7,049 bases of DNA, taken from NCBI GenBank assembly GCA_009925045.1, contig RFQK01000080.1:1-7049 (forward strand), written 5' to 3'. Positions 1 through 6,315 of the stretch are shown here, piece after piece. The position numbers were made by a program, and so were the translations under genes. Origin of the DNA: Methylococcaceae bacterium (lineage in GTDB: Bacteria > Pseudomonadota > Gammaproteobacteria > Methylococcales > Methylomonadaceae). Numbering within the stretch: position 1 is the first letter of the stretch; every line of letters begins with the position of its first letter. A model generated the notes under the pieces. That model did no database searches. It had not been told where the DNA came from and saw only the letters and a list, made by a program, of their open reading frames with translations.

Positions 1-1677
1 GATCGTCTGCAGGTCAGAAGTTTGCCTGAATTATTGAAAGGCTCTGCGGGAGTTGATATTGTTCAACAAGGTGGCTATGGCCAGCCTTCCAGCGTTTTTA
101 TGCGCGGTACAAATTCCAGTCATGTGCTGGTGTTGATCGATGGTATCAAAGCCGGTTCGGTCACCGCCGGTATTACCGCGTTTGAGTTCCTTCCAATCGA
201 GCAGATTGAACGGGTGGAAATAATCCGTGGTCCGCAGTCGAGTTTATACGGTTCAGAGGCGATTGGCGGTGTTATCCAGATTTTTACCCGTAAAGGTAAG
301 CAGACTGATAAGCCCAGCCTTGCTATGGAAGCGGGTGGTGGTTCTTATGACACTCATCGTGAAGCAGGAAATGTCAGTGGGCGATGGCAAAACAGTTGGT
401 ATAACTTGGGTGTTTCCAATATTGAAAGTAATGGTTTCAAGCCACAAGTCATTGTGCCCAATGGTTTGGCCAATCAAGGTGCTTATAACAATACCGCCGT
501 TAATGCGCGACTGGGACATCGATTTGAAAACAATGCAGAACTTGAAGCTTTTTTTATGCGGGCCGATGGCTTAAATCAATTTGTTGGCTACAACGCACAA
601 GATGCGAATCACAAGTTATTTGTTAATCAGGTCGTGGGTACATCATTAAGCAAAGATTTGTCGGAAAACTGGCGTTCAAGCTTAAACCTTGGTCAGACCC
701 GCGATGAGGGAAGTAATTTCCTAGCTAACAATCAATTCAAAAGCACGCTTAATTCCACTCGCTGGAATGTGTCCTGGCTGAATCAAATCAAGATAGCCAG
801 CGATCATAAACTGACTTTGGGAACGGATTATCGTGTTGATGAGGTTGATGGCTCGACTCAATACAACAAAACCTCGCGATATGATGTGGGGGTATTTGGT
901 GAATTGCACAGCAAAATATTTGATCAGCACTTTTTGAATGCGTCTTTGCGTTGGGATCAAAACCAAGCGTTTGGTGATTATGTCACCGGAAATTTGGGCT
1001 GGCGTTTCAATTGGTTACACGGGCTCAGCGCTTTTGCCAGTTTTGGTAATGCATTTAAGGCGCCTACATTTAATGATTTGTACTATCCATTACCCAAGCT
1101 TTGGGGCGGGGGTAACCCGAGTTTAAAACCCGAACAATCAACAAGTGTTGAAACCGGGATCGCGGGTCATCACGATTGGGGACACTGGGAATTGCGTGCT
1201 TATCATACCAATATCGATAATTTGATTGCTTTTGGGACTACAGGGATGGATAACATCAATAAAGCCCAGATCGATGGTATCGAGGCAGAAATAGGGGGTG
1301 AGTTTTTAGGTTGGAATCATAAACTAACCGGTAATCTCCTCAGTCCAAGGGATAGAATTAACAACACGCGTTTGTTGCGTCGTTCTGATAAAACTTTGTC
1401 TTACGATATGTCGAAAAGACTAGGTGCTTTTGATCTGGGGGCAACTGTGCTTGCGCAAAGCGATCGAGCGGATGTTATTTATGATCAACAGTGGAATCAA
1501 GTGCCTGTTAAGGTTGACGGTTTTGTCACTCTTGATTTCCGCACCGCTTATCACATCGATAAAAACTGGATGCTAAGCGGTAAACTGAATAACGTTTTAG
1601 ATAAACACTATCAGACCGTTAGCAATTACAATATGGCAGATAGAAATTTCTTTATTTCCATTCATTACAACCACTGA
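1..1677 (+). CDS. btuB: TonB-dependent vitamin B12 receptor BtuB, 5' partial
   Basis: Outer-membrane beta-barrel receptor that binds cobalamin and passes it to the periplasm using TonB/ExbBD energy. The frame is open from base 1 (Asp-Arg-Leu-Gln-Val-Arg-Ser-Leu-Pro-Glu), so the signal peptide, TonB box and start of the plug lie upstream; the in-frame TTG at 22 is not a start. About 558 residues are visible, near the length of a mature BtuB. The plug shows the BtuB signatures PELLKGSAGVDI, RGTNSSHVLVLIDG (103-144) and RVEIIRGPQSSLYGSEAIGG (211-270). The barrel has the typical FKAPTFNDLYYP followed by GNPSLKPEQS (about 1053-1140) and a closing GKLNNVLDKHYQ. The chain ends in HYNH instead of the usual terminal aromatic residue. 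The BtuM-like gene just downstream supports a cobalamin substrate over another TonB ligand. Any B12 riboswitch would be outside the window. Confidence 0.9.
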   Translation, partial: DRLQVRSLPELLKGSAGVDIVQQGGYGQPSSVFMRGTNSSHVLVLIDGIKAGSVTAGITAFEFLPIEQIERVEIIRGPQSSLYGSEAIGGVIQIFTRKGKQTDKPSLAMEAGGGSYDTHREAGNVSGRWQNSWYNLGVSNIESNGFKPQVIVPNGLANQGAYNNTAVNARLGHRFENNAELEAFFMRADGLNQFVGYNAQDANHKLFVNQVVGTSLSKDLSENWRSSLNLGQTRDEGSNFLANNQFKSTLNSTRWNVSWLNQIKIASDHKLTLGTDYRVDEVDGSTQYNKTSRYDVGVFGELHSKIFDQHFLNASLRWDQNQAFGDYVTGNLGWRFNWLHGLSAFASFGNAFKAPTFNDLYYPLPKLWGGGNPSLKPEQSTSVETGIAGHHDWGHWELRAYHTNIDNLIAFGTTGMDNINKAQIDGIEAEIGGEFLGWNHKLTGNLLSPRDRINNTRLLRRSDKTLSYDMSKRLGAFDLGATVLAQSDRADVIYDQQWNQVPVKVDGFVTLDFRTAYHIDKNWMLSGKLNNVLDKHYQTVSNYNMADRNFFISIHYNH

Positions 1678-1683
1678 GTTTGC

Positions 1684-1687
1684 GGAG
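1684..1687 (+). promoter_or_regulatory. Ribosome binding site of btuM
   Basis: GGAG lies in the 19-base gap after the btuB stop codon. It is 9 bases from the ATG at 1697 and 6 bases from an in-frame TTG at 1694. Both starts are served by it; they differ by a single residue. Confidence 0.55.
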
Positions 1688-1696
1688 CATAACTTG

Positions 1697-2272
1697 ATGA
1701 ATTTGAAACAAACCTTTGCGATTAAGCCTGCTGCAGTGGCTTTAATGGCTTTAATGGCGGCTACTCGCTTTGATCATATGGGTACGGCTGTCGCTCTACC
1801 GGATGCGTCATTGGCGGTGTTTTTCCTGGCAGGCTTATGGCTGGGAGGGCGTTATTTGTTTGCGTTGTTGTTAATGGAAGCCGCTGGAGTAGATTACTGG
1901 GCGATTAGCCAAATGGGTGTCAGTGATTATTGTGTGTCGCCTGCTTATGCATTTTTAATCCCGACTTATGCGGCAATGTGGTTGGCGGGTCAATATTGCC
2001 GTAATTGGCAAACCCTGTCGCTTCGCCATATGGCGCTGCAATTAATCGCTTTAGTGACGGCCACTTCAGCTGCCTTTCTGATTTCTAACAGCAGTTTCTA
2101 CTGGTTATCAGCTAACATTCAACAGCCATCTTGGGCGCAATATGTTGAAACATTCAGCCACTATTTCTCATCGTATTGTGCGGCTACTCTGTTTTATGCG
2201 GTTATGATTCTTGCCGTCGTGCATGTCTTTAGATGGATCAGGGCTGAAAATAGCCAACATAGCCAAATCTAA
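1697..2272 (+). CDS. btuM: BtuM-type cobalamin transporter, solitary ECF S-component
   Basis: Predicted inner-membrane protein of 191 residues that should take up vitamin B12 from the periplasm after BtuB. The chain is hydrophobic with about six likely membrane segments, as in ECF S-components. Visible motifs are TRFDHMG (residues 23-29), PDASLAVFFLAGLWLGG (35-51), a D-Y-W (66-68) and GVSDYCVSPAYAFLIPTYA (74-92). From established knowledge, the Thiobacillus denitrificans BtuM binds base-off cobalamin with a cysteine (Cys80 as I recall it) on the cobalt and can decyanate it. The equivalent here is Cys79, or Cys80 if the TTG at 1694 is used, with His27, Asp66 and Tyr84 around it. The gene directly follows btuB and no ECF ATPase or BtuCD is nearby, which fits a solitary transporter. 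ATG 1697 is preferred over TTG 1694 on codon strength only. The family call rests on remembered motifs, not a database search. Confidence 0.78.
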   Translation: MNLKQTFAIKPAAVALMALMAATRFDHMGTAVALPDASLAVFFLAGLWLGGRYLFALLLMEAAGVDYWAISQMGVSDYCVSPAYAFLIPTYAAMWLAGQYCRNWQTLSLRHMALQLIALVTATSAAFLISNSSFYWLSANIQQPSWAQYVETFSHYFSSYCAATLFYAVMILAVVHVFRWIRAENSQHSQI

Positions 2273-2278
2273 TCGGGG

Positions 2279-2305
2279 AGGGTGAACGAGAGTTCACCCT
2301 TTTTT
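2279..2305 (+). terminator. Intrinsic terminator after btuB-btuM
   Basis: A perfect 9-bp stem AGGGTGAAC / GTTCACCCT (2279-2287 and 2292-2300) with a GAGA tetraloop is followed by a T run through 2305. It starts six bases after the btuM stop codon, so it should end the cobalamin transport transcript and separate it from the next gene. Confidence 0.9.
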
Positions 2306-2370
2306 GTCTAAGCATTTCGCTACTTTTCAAAGAACAGGGACGCTCGCTTACAACAACTTAATACTCTGGG

Positions 2371-2375
2371 GGAGG
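2371..2375 (+). promoter_or_regulatory. Strong Shine-Dalgarno deciding the start of the SBP56-like gene
   Basis: GGAGG, within a purine run at 2368-2376, stands 6 bases before the ATG at 2382. A longer in-frame opening from TTG 2304 would begin inside the T tract of the preceding terminator and would bury the signal peptide, so ATG 2382 is the start. Confidence 0.8.
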
Positions 2376-2381
2376 GTAATC

Positions 2382-3698
2382 ATGACGCATAAACTGACAG
2401 CGTTGAGCGCAGCTATTTTGATTGGTTTTTCTAGCTTGACTGCGCAAGCCGATGAAACCTGTGCTTCGCCCTATATGGCGAAAATTACCGGACAAGAAGA
2501 TTTTGTCTACGTCTGGACATTAGGTGCCGAGGGAGTTGGTGATGAGCAAGATAAGCTGGTTACTATTTCCGTGAATCCTGAGGCGAAAGATTACGGCAAA
2601 GTGGTTGCACGTTTGTCCGTAGGTGGGCGAAATGAAGCGCATCACTCCGATTTTACCGACGATAGACGCTTCTTATGGGCAGGCGGCTTAGATAGCAGCA
2701 AAATTTTTGTTTTTGACGTGGCCAGTGATCCGGCTAAACCCAAACTCGCTAAGGTCATCACCGATTTTGTTGCTAAATCCGGCGGTGTTGTGGGTCCGCA
2801 TAGTTTGTATGCCTTGCCTGGACGTATGTTGATAACCGGCTTATCGAATAATAAAGATCATGGTGGCCGCACCGCCTTGGTTGAATACAGCAATGCTGGC
2901 GATTACATTGCGACATATTGGTTACCGACCGACAGTAACTTACAGGGCGCGATTAAAAGCGGTCATTATGCGGATGGCTATAACTATGATGTCCGCGCCT
3001 TGCCGCGTAAAAACATCATGTTGACCTCTTCATTTACCGGCTGGTCTAACTATATGATGGATTTCGGCAAAATGCTGAATGATCCTGAAGCGATGAAACG
3101 ATTTGGCAGTACGGTGGTGCAATGGGATTTGCATAATCGTCAGCCGAAAAAAATCTTTGATGTGCCTGGCTCGCCTTTAGAAATCCGCTGTGCATGGAAT
3201 GAGGCGCATAATTACTGTTTTACCAGTACCGCACTGACTTCAAAGATTTGGTTGATTTATGAAGATGCGCAGGGTGAATGGCAGGCGCAAGCAGTTGCCG
3301 ATATTGGTGATCCGAGCAAAGTACCTTTACCGGTCGATATTTCGATATCCAGCGACGACAAAACCTTGTGGGTGAATACCTTTATGGATGGTAAAACACG
3401 CGCATTTGATATTAGCGATCCTTTCCAGCCTAAACAGGTCTTTGAGCAAAAAATTGCTGCTCAGGTGAATATGGTTTCCTCAAGCTGGGATGGTCAGCGC
3501 TTGTATTACACCTCTTCTTTATTAGCAAATTGGGACAAGAAAGGTGCGGATAATGAGCAATTCTTTAAGGCCTACACATGGAATGGTTCGGAATTAAAGG
3601 AACAATTTGCGATTGATTTTACCCAAGAAAAGTTGGGCAGGGCTCATCAAATGCGTTTCGGGGCCTATAGTTTATACGGACCAAAAACCGCTCAATAA
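2382..3698 (+). CDS. Exported SBP56/SELENBP1-family protein, methanethiol oxidase-like
   Basis: A 438-residue protein related to selenium-binding protein 56. Characterised bacterial members (MtoX) are periplasmic, copper-containing methanethiol oxidases that yield formaldehyde, H2S and H2O2. Residues 1-23 form a Sec signal peptide ending in AQA before Asp24, so the product should be periplasmic. Family landmarks, compared with human SELENBP1 from memory, run in order: EAHHSDF (85-91, human ELHHSGW), KIFVFDVASDPAKPKLAKVI (107-126, human [20 protein letters not shown]), GPHS (138-141), YDVRALPRKNIMLTS (202-216), SPLEIR (264-269), AFDISDPFQPK (341-351), DGQRLYYTSSLLANWDKK (370-387) and RAHQMRFG (420-427). 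The CSSC-type selenium-binding loop after HHSGW is absent, as is the Cys near the C-terminus. The His residues 87, 88, 140 and 422 remain as possible metal ligands. Oxidation of methanethiol is an inference; substrate and metal are unknown. Confidence 0.82.
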   Translation: MTHKLTALSAAILIGFSSLTAQADETCASPYMAKITGQEDFVYVWTLGAEGVGDEQDKLVTISVNPEAKDYGKVVARLSVGGRNEAHHSDFTDDRRFLWAGGLDSSKIFVFDVASDPAKPKLAKVITDFVAKSGGVVGPHSLYALPGRMLITGLSNNKDHGGRTALVEYSNAGDYIATYWLPTDSNLQGAIKSGHYADGYNYDVRALPRKNIMLTSSFTGWSNYMMDFGKMLNDPEAMKRFGSTVVQWDLHNRQPKKIFDVPGSPLEIRCAWNEAHNYCFTSTALTSKIWLIYEDAQGEWQAQAVADIGDPSKVPLPVDISISSDDKTLWVNTFMDGKTRAFDISDPFQPKQVFEQKIAAQVNMVSSSWDGQRLYYTSSLLANWDKKGADNEQFFKAYTWNGSELKEQFAIDFTQEKLGRAHQMRFGAYSLYGPKTAQ

Positions 3699-3727
3699 AC
3701 TCAGTTGATTGTATTAGTGAATATGCG

Positions 3728-3757
3728 AAGGGCAATCTTGATGATTGCCCTTTGTCT
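3728..3757. terminator. Hairpin terminator between convergent genes
   Basis: A perfect 10-bp stem AAGGGCAATC / GATTGCCCTT (3728-3737 and 3743-3752) with a TTGAT loop sits between the stop of the SBP56-like gene (3698) and the stop of the BamC-like gene (3763). The downstream T-rich side (TTTGTCTTT) is better on the + strand; on the - strand the tail is weak. It probably ends the + transcript and may serve both directions. Confidence 0.75.
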
Positions 3758-3762
3758 TTGGA

Positions 3763-4350
3763 TTATTTGCTTAAATCTTTTTTGATCGCGTCGACTAAAA
3801 CCGTTGCTAAGCTTTTTGAGGCATTGTCGGCCGGATCATCCTGTTTAAGCTTCTCAATTTTGACCGGCGTGGTTCGTCCCAGATCTTTGTTCAGAGTGAA
3901 GGTGTATTCGATATCGGAGTAACTGATATCAAACATGGAGGTCACCGATTTCATGAGGCCGGAGCTGCTGTTTTTGTCTTCGTAGCGAACTTTAATCAGG
4001 CCTTTTTCCTTATCTTTTTCCACGACTTCAATTTCTGCTAATTTCAGACCGTGGTCGATTAAGTCCCAAGCCCGTTCAAAGCGAGTTTTAAGGGTTATCT
4101 CGGGGTGTAGGTCTTCACCGCCGAGATAGATCAGTCTGTCCAGTTCGCTAGAAGCTTTTGGCGTCTCACTTTGAGTGCTGGAGCGACTAGTCGAACTCAA
4201 CGGCGTGTTTTTAATCGCTGTGCTGCTTGTATGTTCCACAGCCAGTGTTGGAGGAAACTCCAGATGTTTGATGTCACGATATTTTTCTGGATTTTCAGAA
4301 CAAGCCGATAAAAGTAAGCCTGATAGGCTGGTGATAACAAGTTTTCGCAT
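3763..4350 (-). CDS. BamC-like outer-membrane lipoprotein
   Basis: A 195-residue lipoprotein. The signal peptide ends in the lipobox L-S-A-C with the lipidated cysteine at residue 17; the following Ser is compatible with transfer to the outer membrane. Next comes YRDIKHLEFPPTL (24-36), like the extended N-terminal segment of BamC/NlpB proteins that lies along BamD. A Ser/Thr-rich linker follows (about 42-70), then a single helix-grip-like domain (about 86-195) with FERAWDLIDHGLKLAEIEVVE and GLIKVRYED. E. coli BamC is about 344 residues with two such domains, so this is a short, one-domain form. BamC is an accessory of the BAM complex that folds outer-membrane proteins. Whether this is the true BamC or a paralogue cannot be told here. 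The start lies 8 bases after the nitrilase stop, with only a weak ribosome site, which suggests translational coupling. Confidence 0.72.
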   Translation of the reverse strand: MRKLVITSLSGLLLSACSENPEKYRDIKHLEFPPTLAVEHTSSTAIKNTPLSSTSRSSTQSETPKASSELDRLIYLGGEDLHPEITLKTRFERAWDLIDHGLKLAEIEVVEKDKEKGLIKVRYEDKNSSSGLMKSVTSMFDISYSDIEYTFTLNKDLGRTTPVKIEKLKQDDPADNASKSLATVLVDAIKKDLSK

Positions 4351-4358
4351 GGCTAATC

Positions 4359-5174
4359 TTAGTTGGGATAGCGTCTATGGTCTAAAACAGGGAAAGAGGC
4401 CCGAGTTTTTTCCAGACGGCCTTTGTCAATATCAGCGCTTACGAAACCAGAGCCGGTTTTGTAACAATCCAGTACGACCCCCCACGGATCCACAATCATG
4501 CTGTGGCCATAGGTTTGGCGACCGTTTTTATGGAAACCGCCTTGGTTGGGAGCAATCACATAGCTTAAGTTTTCAATTGCTCGGGCACGCAACAGAATTT
4601 CCCAGTGAGCAGCCCCGGTTTTTGCGGTAAAGGCAGAGGGGATGACGATAATGTCCAGATCGCGACGATATAAGGGGCGGAAGAACTCTGGGAAACGCAG
4701 GTCATAACAGACAGCAATGCCAATATTACCAAAAGGTGTTTCAACGACACATTCTTCGGTGCCGGCTTCGACAGAATCGGATTCGCGGTATTCTTCATTG
4801 CTATCAGGTACGCTGACGTCAAATAAATGCACTTTGTCGTAACGGGCTACGCGATTGCCTTTATCATCAATAATCAAACAGGTTGCGCGGACTTTGTTGC
4901 TGTCATGACCGATAATTGGGATAGTGCCACCGATGACCCAGACACCATATTTTTTGGCGACTTGGCTTAAGAAATCCTGAATTGGACCTTGGCCATCAAC
5001 TTCACCGACTTTTACTTTATCCAATTCATGCATGCCCATGATGGCAAAATTTTCTGGCAAGGCCACCAGTTTGGCACCGGCTTTTGCCGCTTCTCCAATC
5101 AGTTTTTCAGCTTCCAGTAGATTGGAACTTACTTGAGGGCCTGAAGCCATTTGTATGGCAGCGCATATGGTCAT
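4359..5174 (-). CDS. Nit1-type carbon-nitrogen hydrolase (probable deaminated glutathione amidase)
   Basis: A 271-residue cytosolic enzyme of the nitrilase superfamily, full length for the Nit branch. The catalytic triad is complete: Glu41 in LVALPENFA, Lys114 in RYDKVHLFDV and Cys156 in GIAVCYDLRFPE. The stretch FTAKTGAAHWEILLRARAIEN (182-202) is typical of the Nit1/NitFhit branch. Known members hydrolyse deaminated glutathione, a transamination by-product, to 2-oxoglutarate and cysteinylglycine. An omega-amidase role is the main alternative and cannot be excluded without an alignment. The gene starts 37 bases after the yhdP stop and has only a modest ribosome site (AGAGA). A Nit gene beside yhdP is a known proteobacterial arrangement, which supports the call of both. 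No terminator is seen on either side, so it is probably co-transcribed with yhdP and the lipoprotein gene. Confidence 0.85.
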   Translation of the reverse strand: MTICAAIQMASGPQVSSNLLEAEKLIGEAAKAGAKLVALPENFAIMGMHELDKVKVGEVDGQGPIQDFLSQVAKKYGVWVIGGTIPIIGHDSNKVRATCLIIDDKGNRVARYDKVHLFDVSVPDSNEEYRESDSVEAGTEECVVETPFGNIGIAVCYDLRFPEFFRPLYRRDLDIIVIPSAFTAKTGAAHWEILLRARAIENLSYVIAPNQGGFHKNGRQTYGHSMIVDPWGVVLDCYKTGSGFVSADIDKGRLEKTRASFPVLDHRRYPN

Positions 5175-5211
5175 GAATCGTCTCTAAGGGTGTCAGGTTA
5201 AAAGTACGGGT

Positions 5212-5943
5212 TTATTGCAGCCATTCAAAATCGGTTAAACCATTCCAGGTTTTATTTAACAAACCATCTTTATCGTGGATAGGATTCACTTCCAGATCGC
5301 CCCATTTACCATTAATGCTATAGGCCGAGCCGAAGAAATATCCTTCCTCATAATTATTAGTCACCACATCGGTAATGACTGCCGCAATACCATTCAGGAT
5401 TGTACCAGCAATAGGCACTGCGTCGGAACTCTTAGGCACAACACCCACTTTCATATTAATGGTTTTGTTGACCAAATCGGCATTGCCCATCAGTTTCATT
5501 TTGGCGGAGACTCCGTTCACCAATAAATCTTCGGTGTTGGCTACGCCATTATGGATATTAAAGTTGCCGCTGATTTGATCAAAGGCCAAGCCTTGTCGAT
5601 AGATATCGGTAAAATTAAGGCTCAGACGTTTTACCCATTGTTCCATCGCTAACAAACCCAGTAAGCGGCCAAAACCGGGTTCTATACTGGAAATGCGGCC
5701 GTCTCTCAGGCGCAGGTTCATCGACCCATTCAAAGCCTCAACAGCAAATTGATGGGGAGCCCCATTCCAGCCACCGTGAAAATGAATATCGGCTCGGGTT
5801 TCTTTAAAGTCATCACTGAGTTTAATTTGCGAAAGAAACGCGCCAAAATTATCCACCGTCATTGAACCATTCAGGACCGTGGCAGTGCCAGTTAATTGAT
5901 GTGTCCAGTCTGCGGTCATATCAATGTTCTTACCCGCGCCGCT
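5212..5943 (-). CDS. yhdP: YhdP C-terminal part, separated from the rest by foreign sequence
   Basis: This is the C-terminal part of YhdP, a very large AsmA-like envelope protein (about 1,270 residues in E. coli) with an N-terminal membrane anchor; the family is tied to phospholipid transport to the outer membrane. The recognisable end region includes GWNGAPHQF, LNGSMNLRLRDGRISSIEPG, FGRLLGLLAMEQWVKRLSLNF, FDQISGNFNIHNGVANTEDL and the VGVVPKSSDAVPIAGTILNG block, with the stop at 5212-5214. The first Met is at 5919, but it is internal: the frame continues upstream through KIKISGAGKNID, still YhdP-like, to about 5943-5958. It then enters alien sequence, with a stop at 6013-6015. No ribosome site precedes the Met, so this part alone is not a normal gene. 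It lies in a different frame from the upstream half. Confidence 0.85.
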   Translation of the reverse strand, partial: SGAGKNIDMTADWTHQLTGTATVLNGSMTVDNFGAFLSQIKLSDDFKETRADIHFHGGWNGAPHQFAVEALNGSMNLRLRDGRISSIEPGFGRLLGLLAMEQWVKRLSLNFTDIYRQGLAFDQISGNFNIHNGVANTEDLLVNGVSAKMKLMGNADLVNKTINMKVGVVPKSSDAVPIAGTILNGIAAVITDVVTNNYEEGYFFGSAYSINGKWGDLEVNPIHDKDGLLNKTWNGLTDFEWLQ

Positions 5944-6315
5944 AATTTTGATTTTTTTGAAGGAGGAAATTGGTTTACTACTTCGCTTGTGAGTTTGAAT
6001 ATTAATATGCCATTATTCACTGGTTTTGCTAGAGATGCTAGAGTGAAAAGAACAAAGATTGAATTAAAGCAAATAGAAAATCAAATTGTTGCTTTAAAAA
6101 ATAATATTGACAACGAAATCACACAAGCCAAATTAAATTATATGTCTTCTGTGGCTACTGTGCAATTCCAAAAAAAGAATATGCAATTAGCAGAAAATGT
6201 GTATCAACAAACTAAAAAGAAATTTGAAGCTGGTACAGGTTCTAACACAGAAATATCTGCAGCACAAGCCGATTTAGTAAGTGCACAAAATAATTTCATG
6301 AATGCATTATATACA
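5944..6315 (+). pseudogene. Internal fragment of a TolC-family outer-membrane efflux gene, foreign to its surroundings
   Basis: Read on the + strand, this segment encodes about 120 residues of a TolC/OprM-type efflux channel. NFDFFEGGNWFTTSLV is followed by the strand NINMPLFTGF, then a long coiled-coil region with many Lys, Gln and Asn residues, KKKFEAGTGSNTEISAAQADLV, and AQNNFMNALY. The N-terminal half and C-terminal end are missing and there is no start of its own. The surrounding open frame runs from ATG 5896 to TGA 6333, but its first residues and last six (TFCLSN) are antisense yhdP or junction sequence. Base composition is 30% G+C over 6061-6300 against 52% in two flanking samples, and A/T-ending codons dominate. 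The wording is like Bacteroidota TolC proteins. Boundaries are estimated to within about 15 bases. It is either an assembly chimera or a recent foreign insertion. Confidence 0.8.

Noticed and set aside
253..1126. Several open frames of 60-115 codons on both strands inside btuB.
   Set aside because: They overlap the strongly supported btuB frame, resemble no known protein and lack ribosome sites.
2304..2381. Extending the SBP56-like gene upstream to the in-frame TTG at 2304, adding 26 residues.
   Set aside because: The TTG is in the terminator T tract, has no ribosome site, and the extension would hide a clear signal peptide that begins at ATG 2382 behind a strong GGAGG.
2306..2381. A possible -10 box (TAATAC, 2359-2364) for the SBP56-like gene.
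   Set aside because: A transcript from it would start at or inside the Shine-Dalgarno, and no reasonable -35 stands at the right distance. No promoter or riboswitch could be supported in this short gap.
4175..4822. Open frames overlapping the lipoprotein and nitrilase genes on the + strand and in another - frame.
   Set aside because: They are shadows of two genes with clear lipobox and catalytic-triad evidence.
5212..5919. A stand-alone 235-residue AsmA-like gene starting at 5919.
   Set aside because: The Met is internal; YhdP-like sequence continues upstream of it and there is no ribosome site. It is the tail of yhdP.
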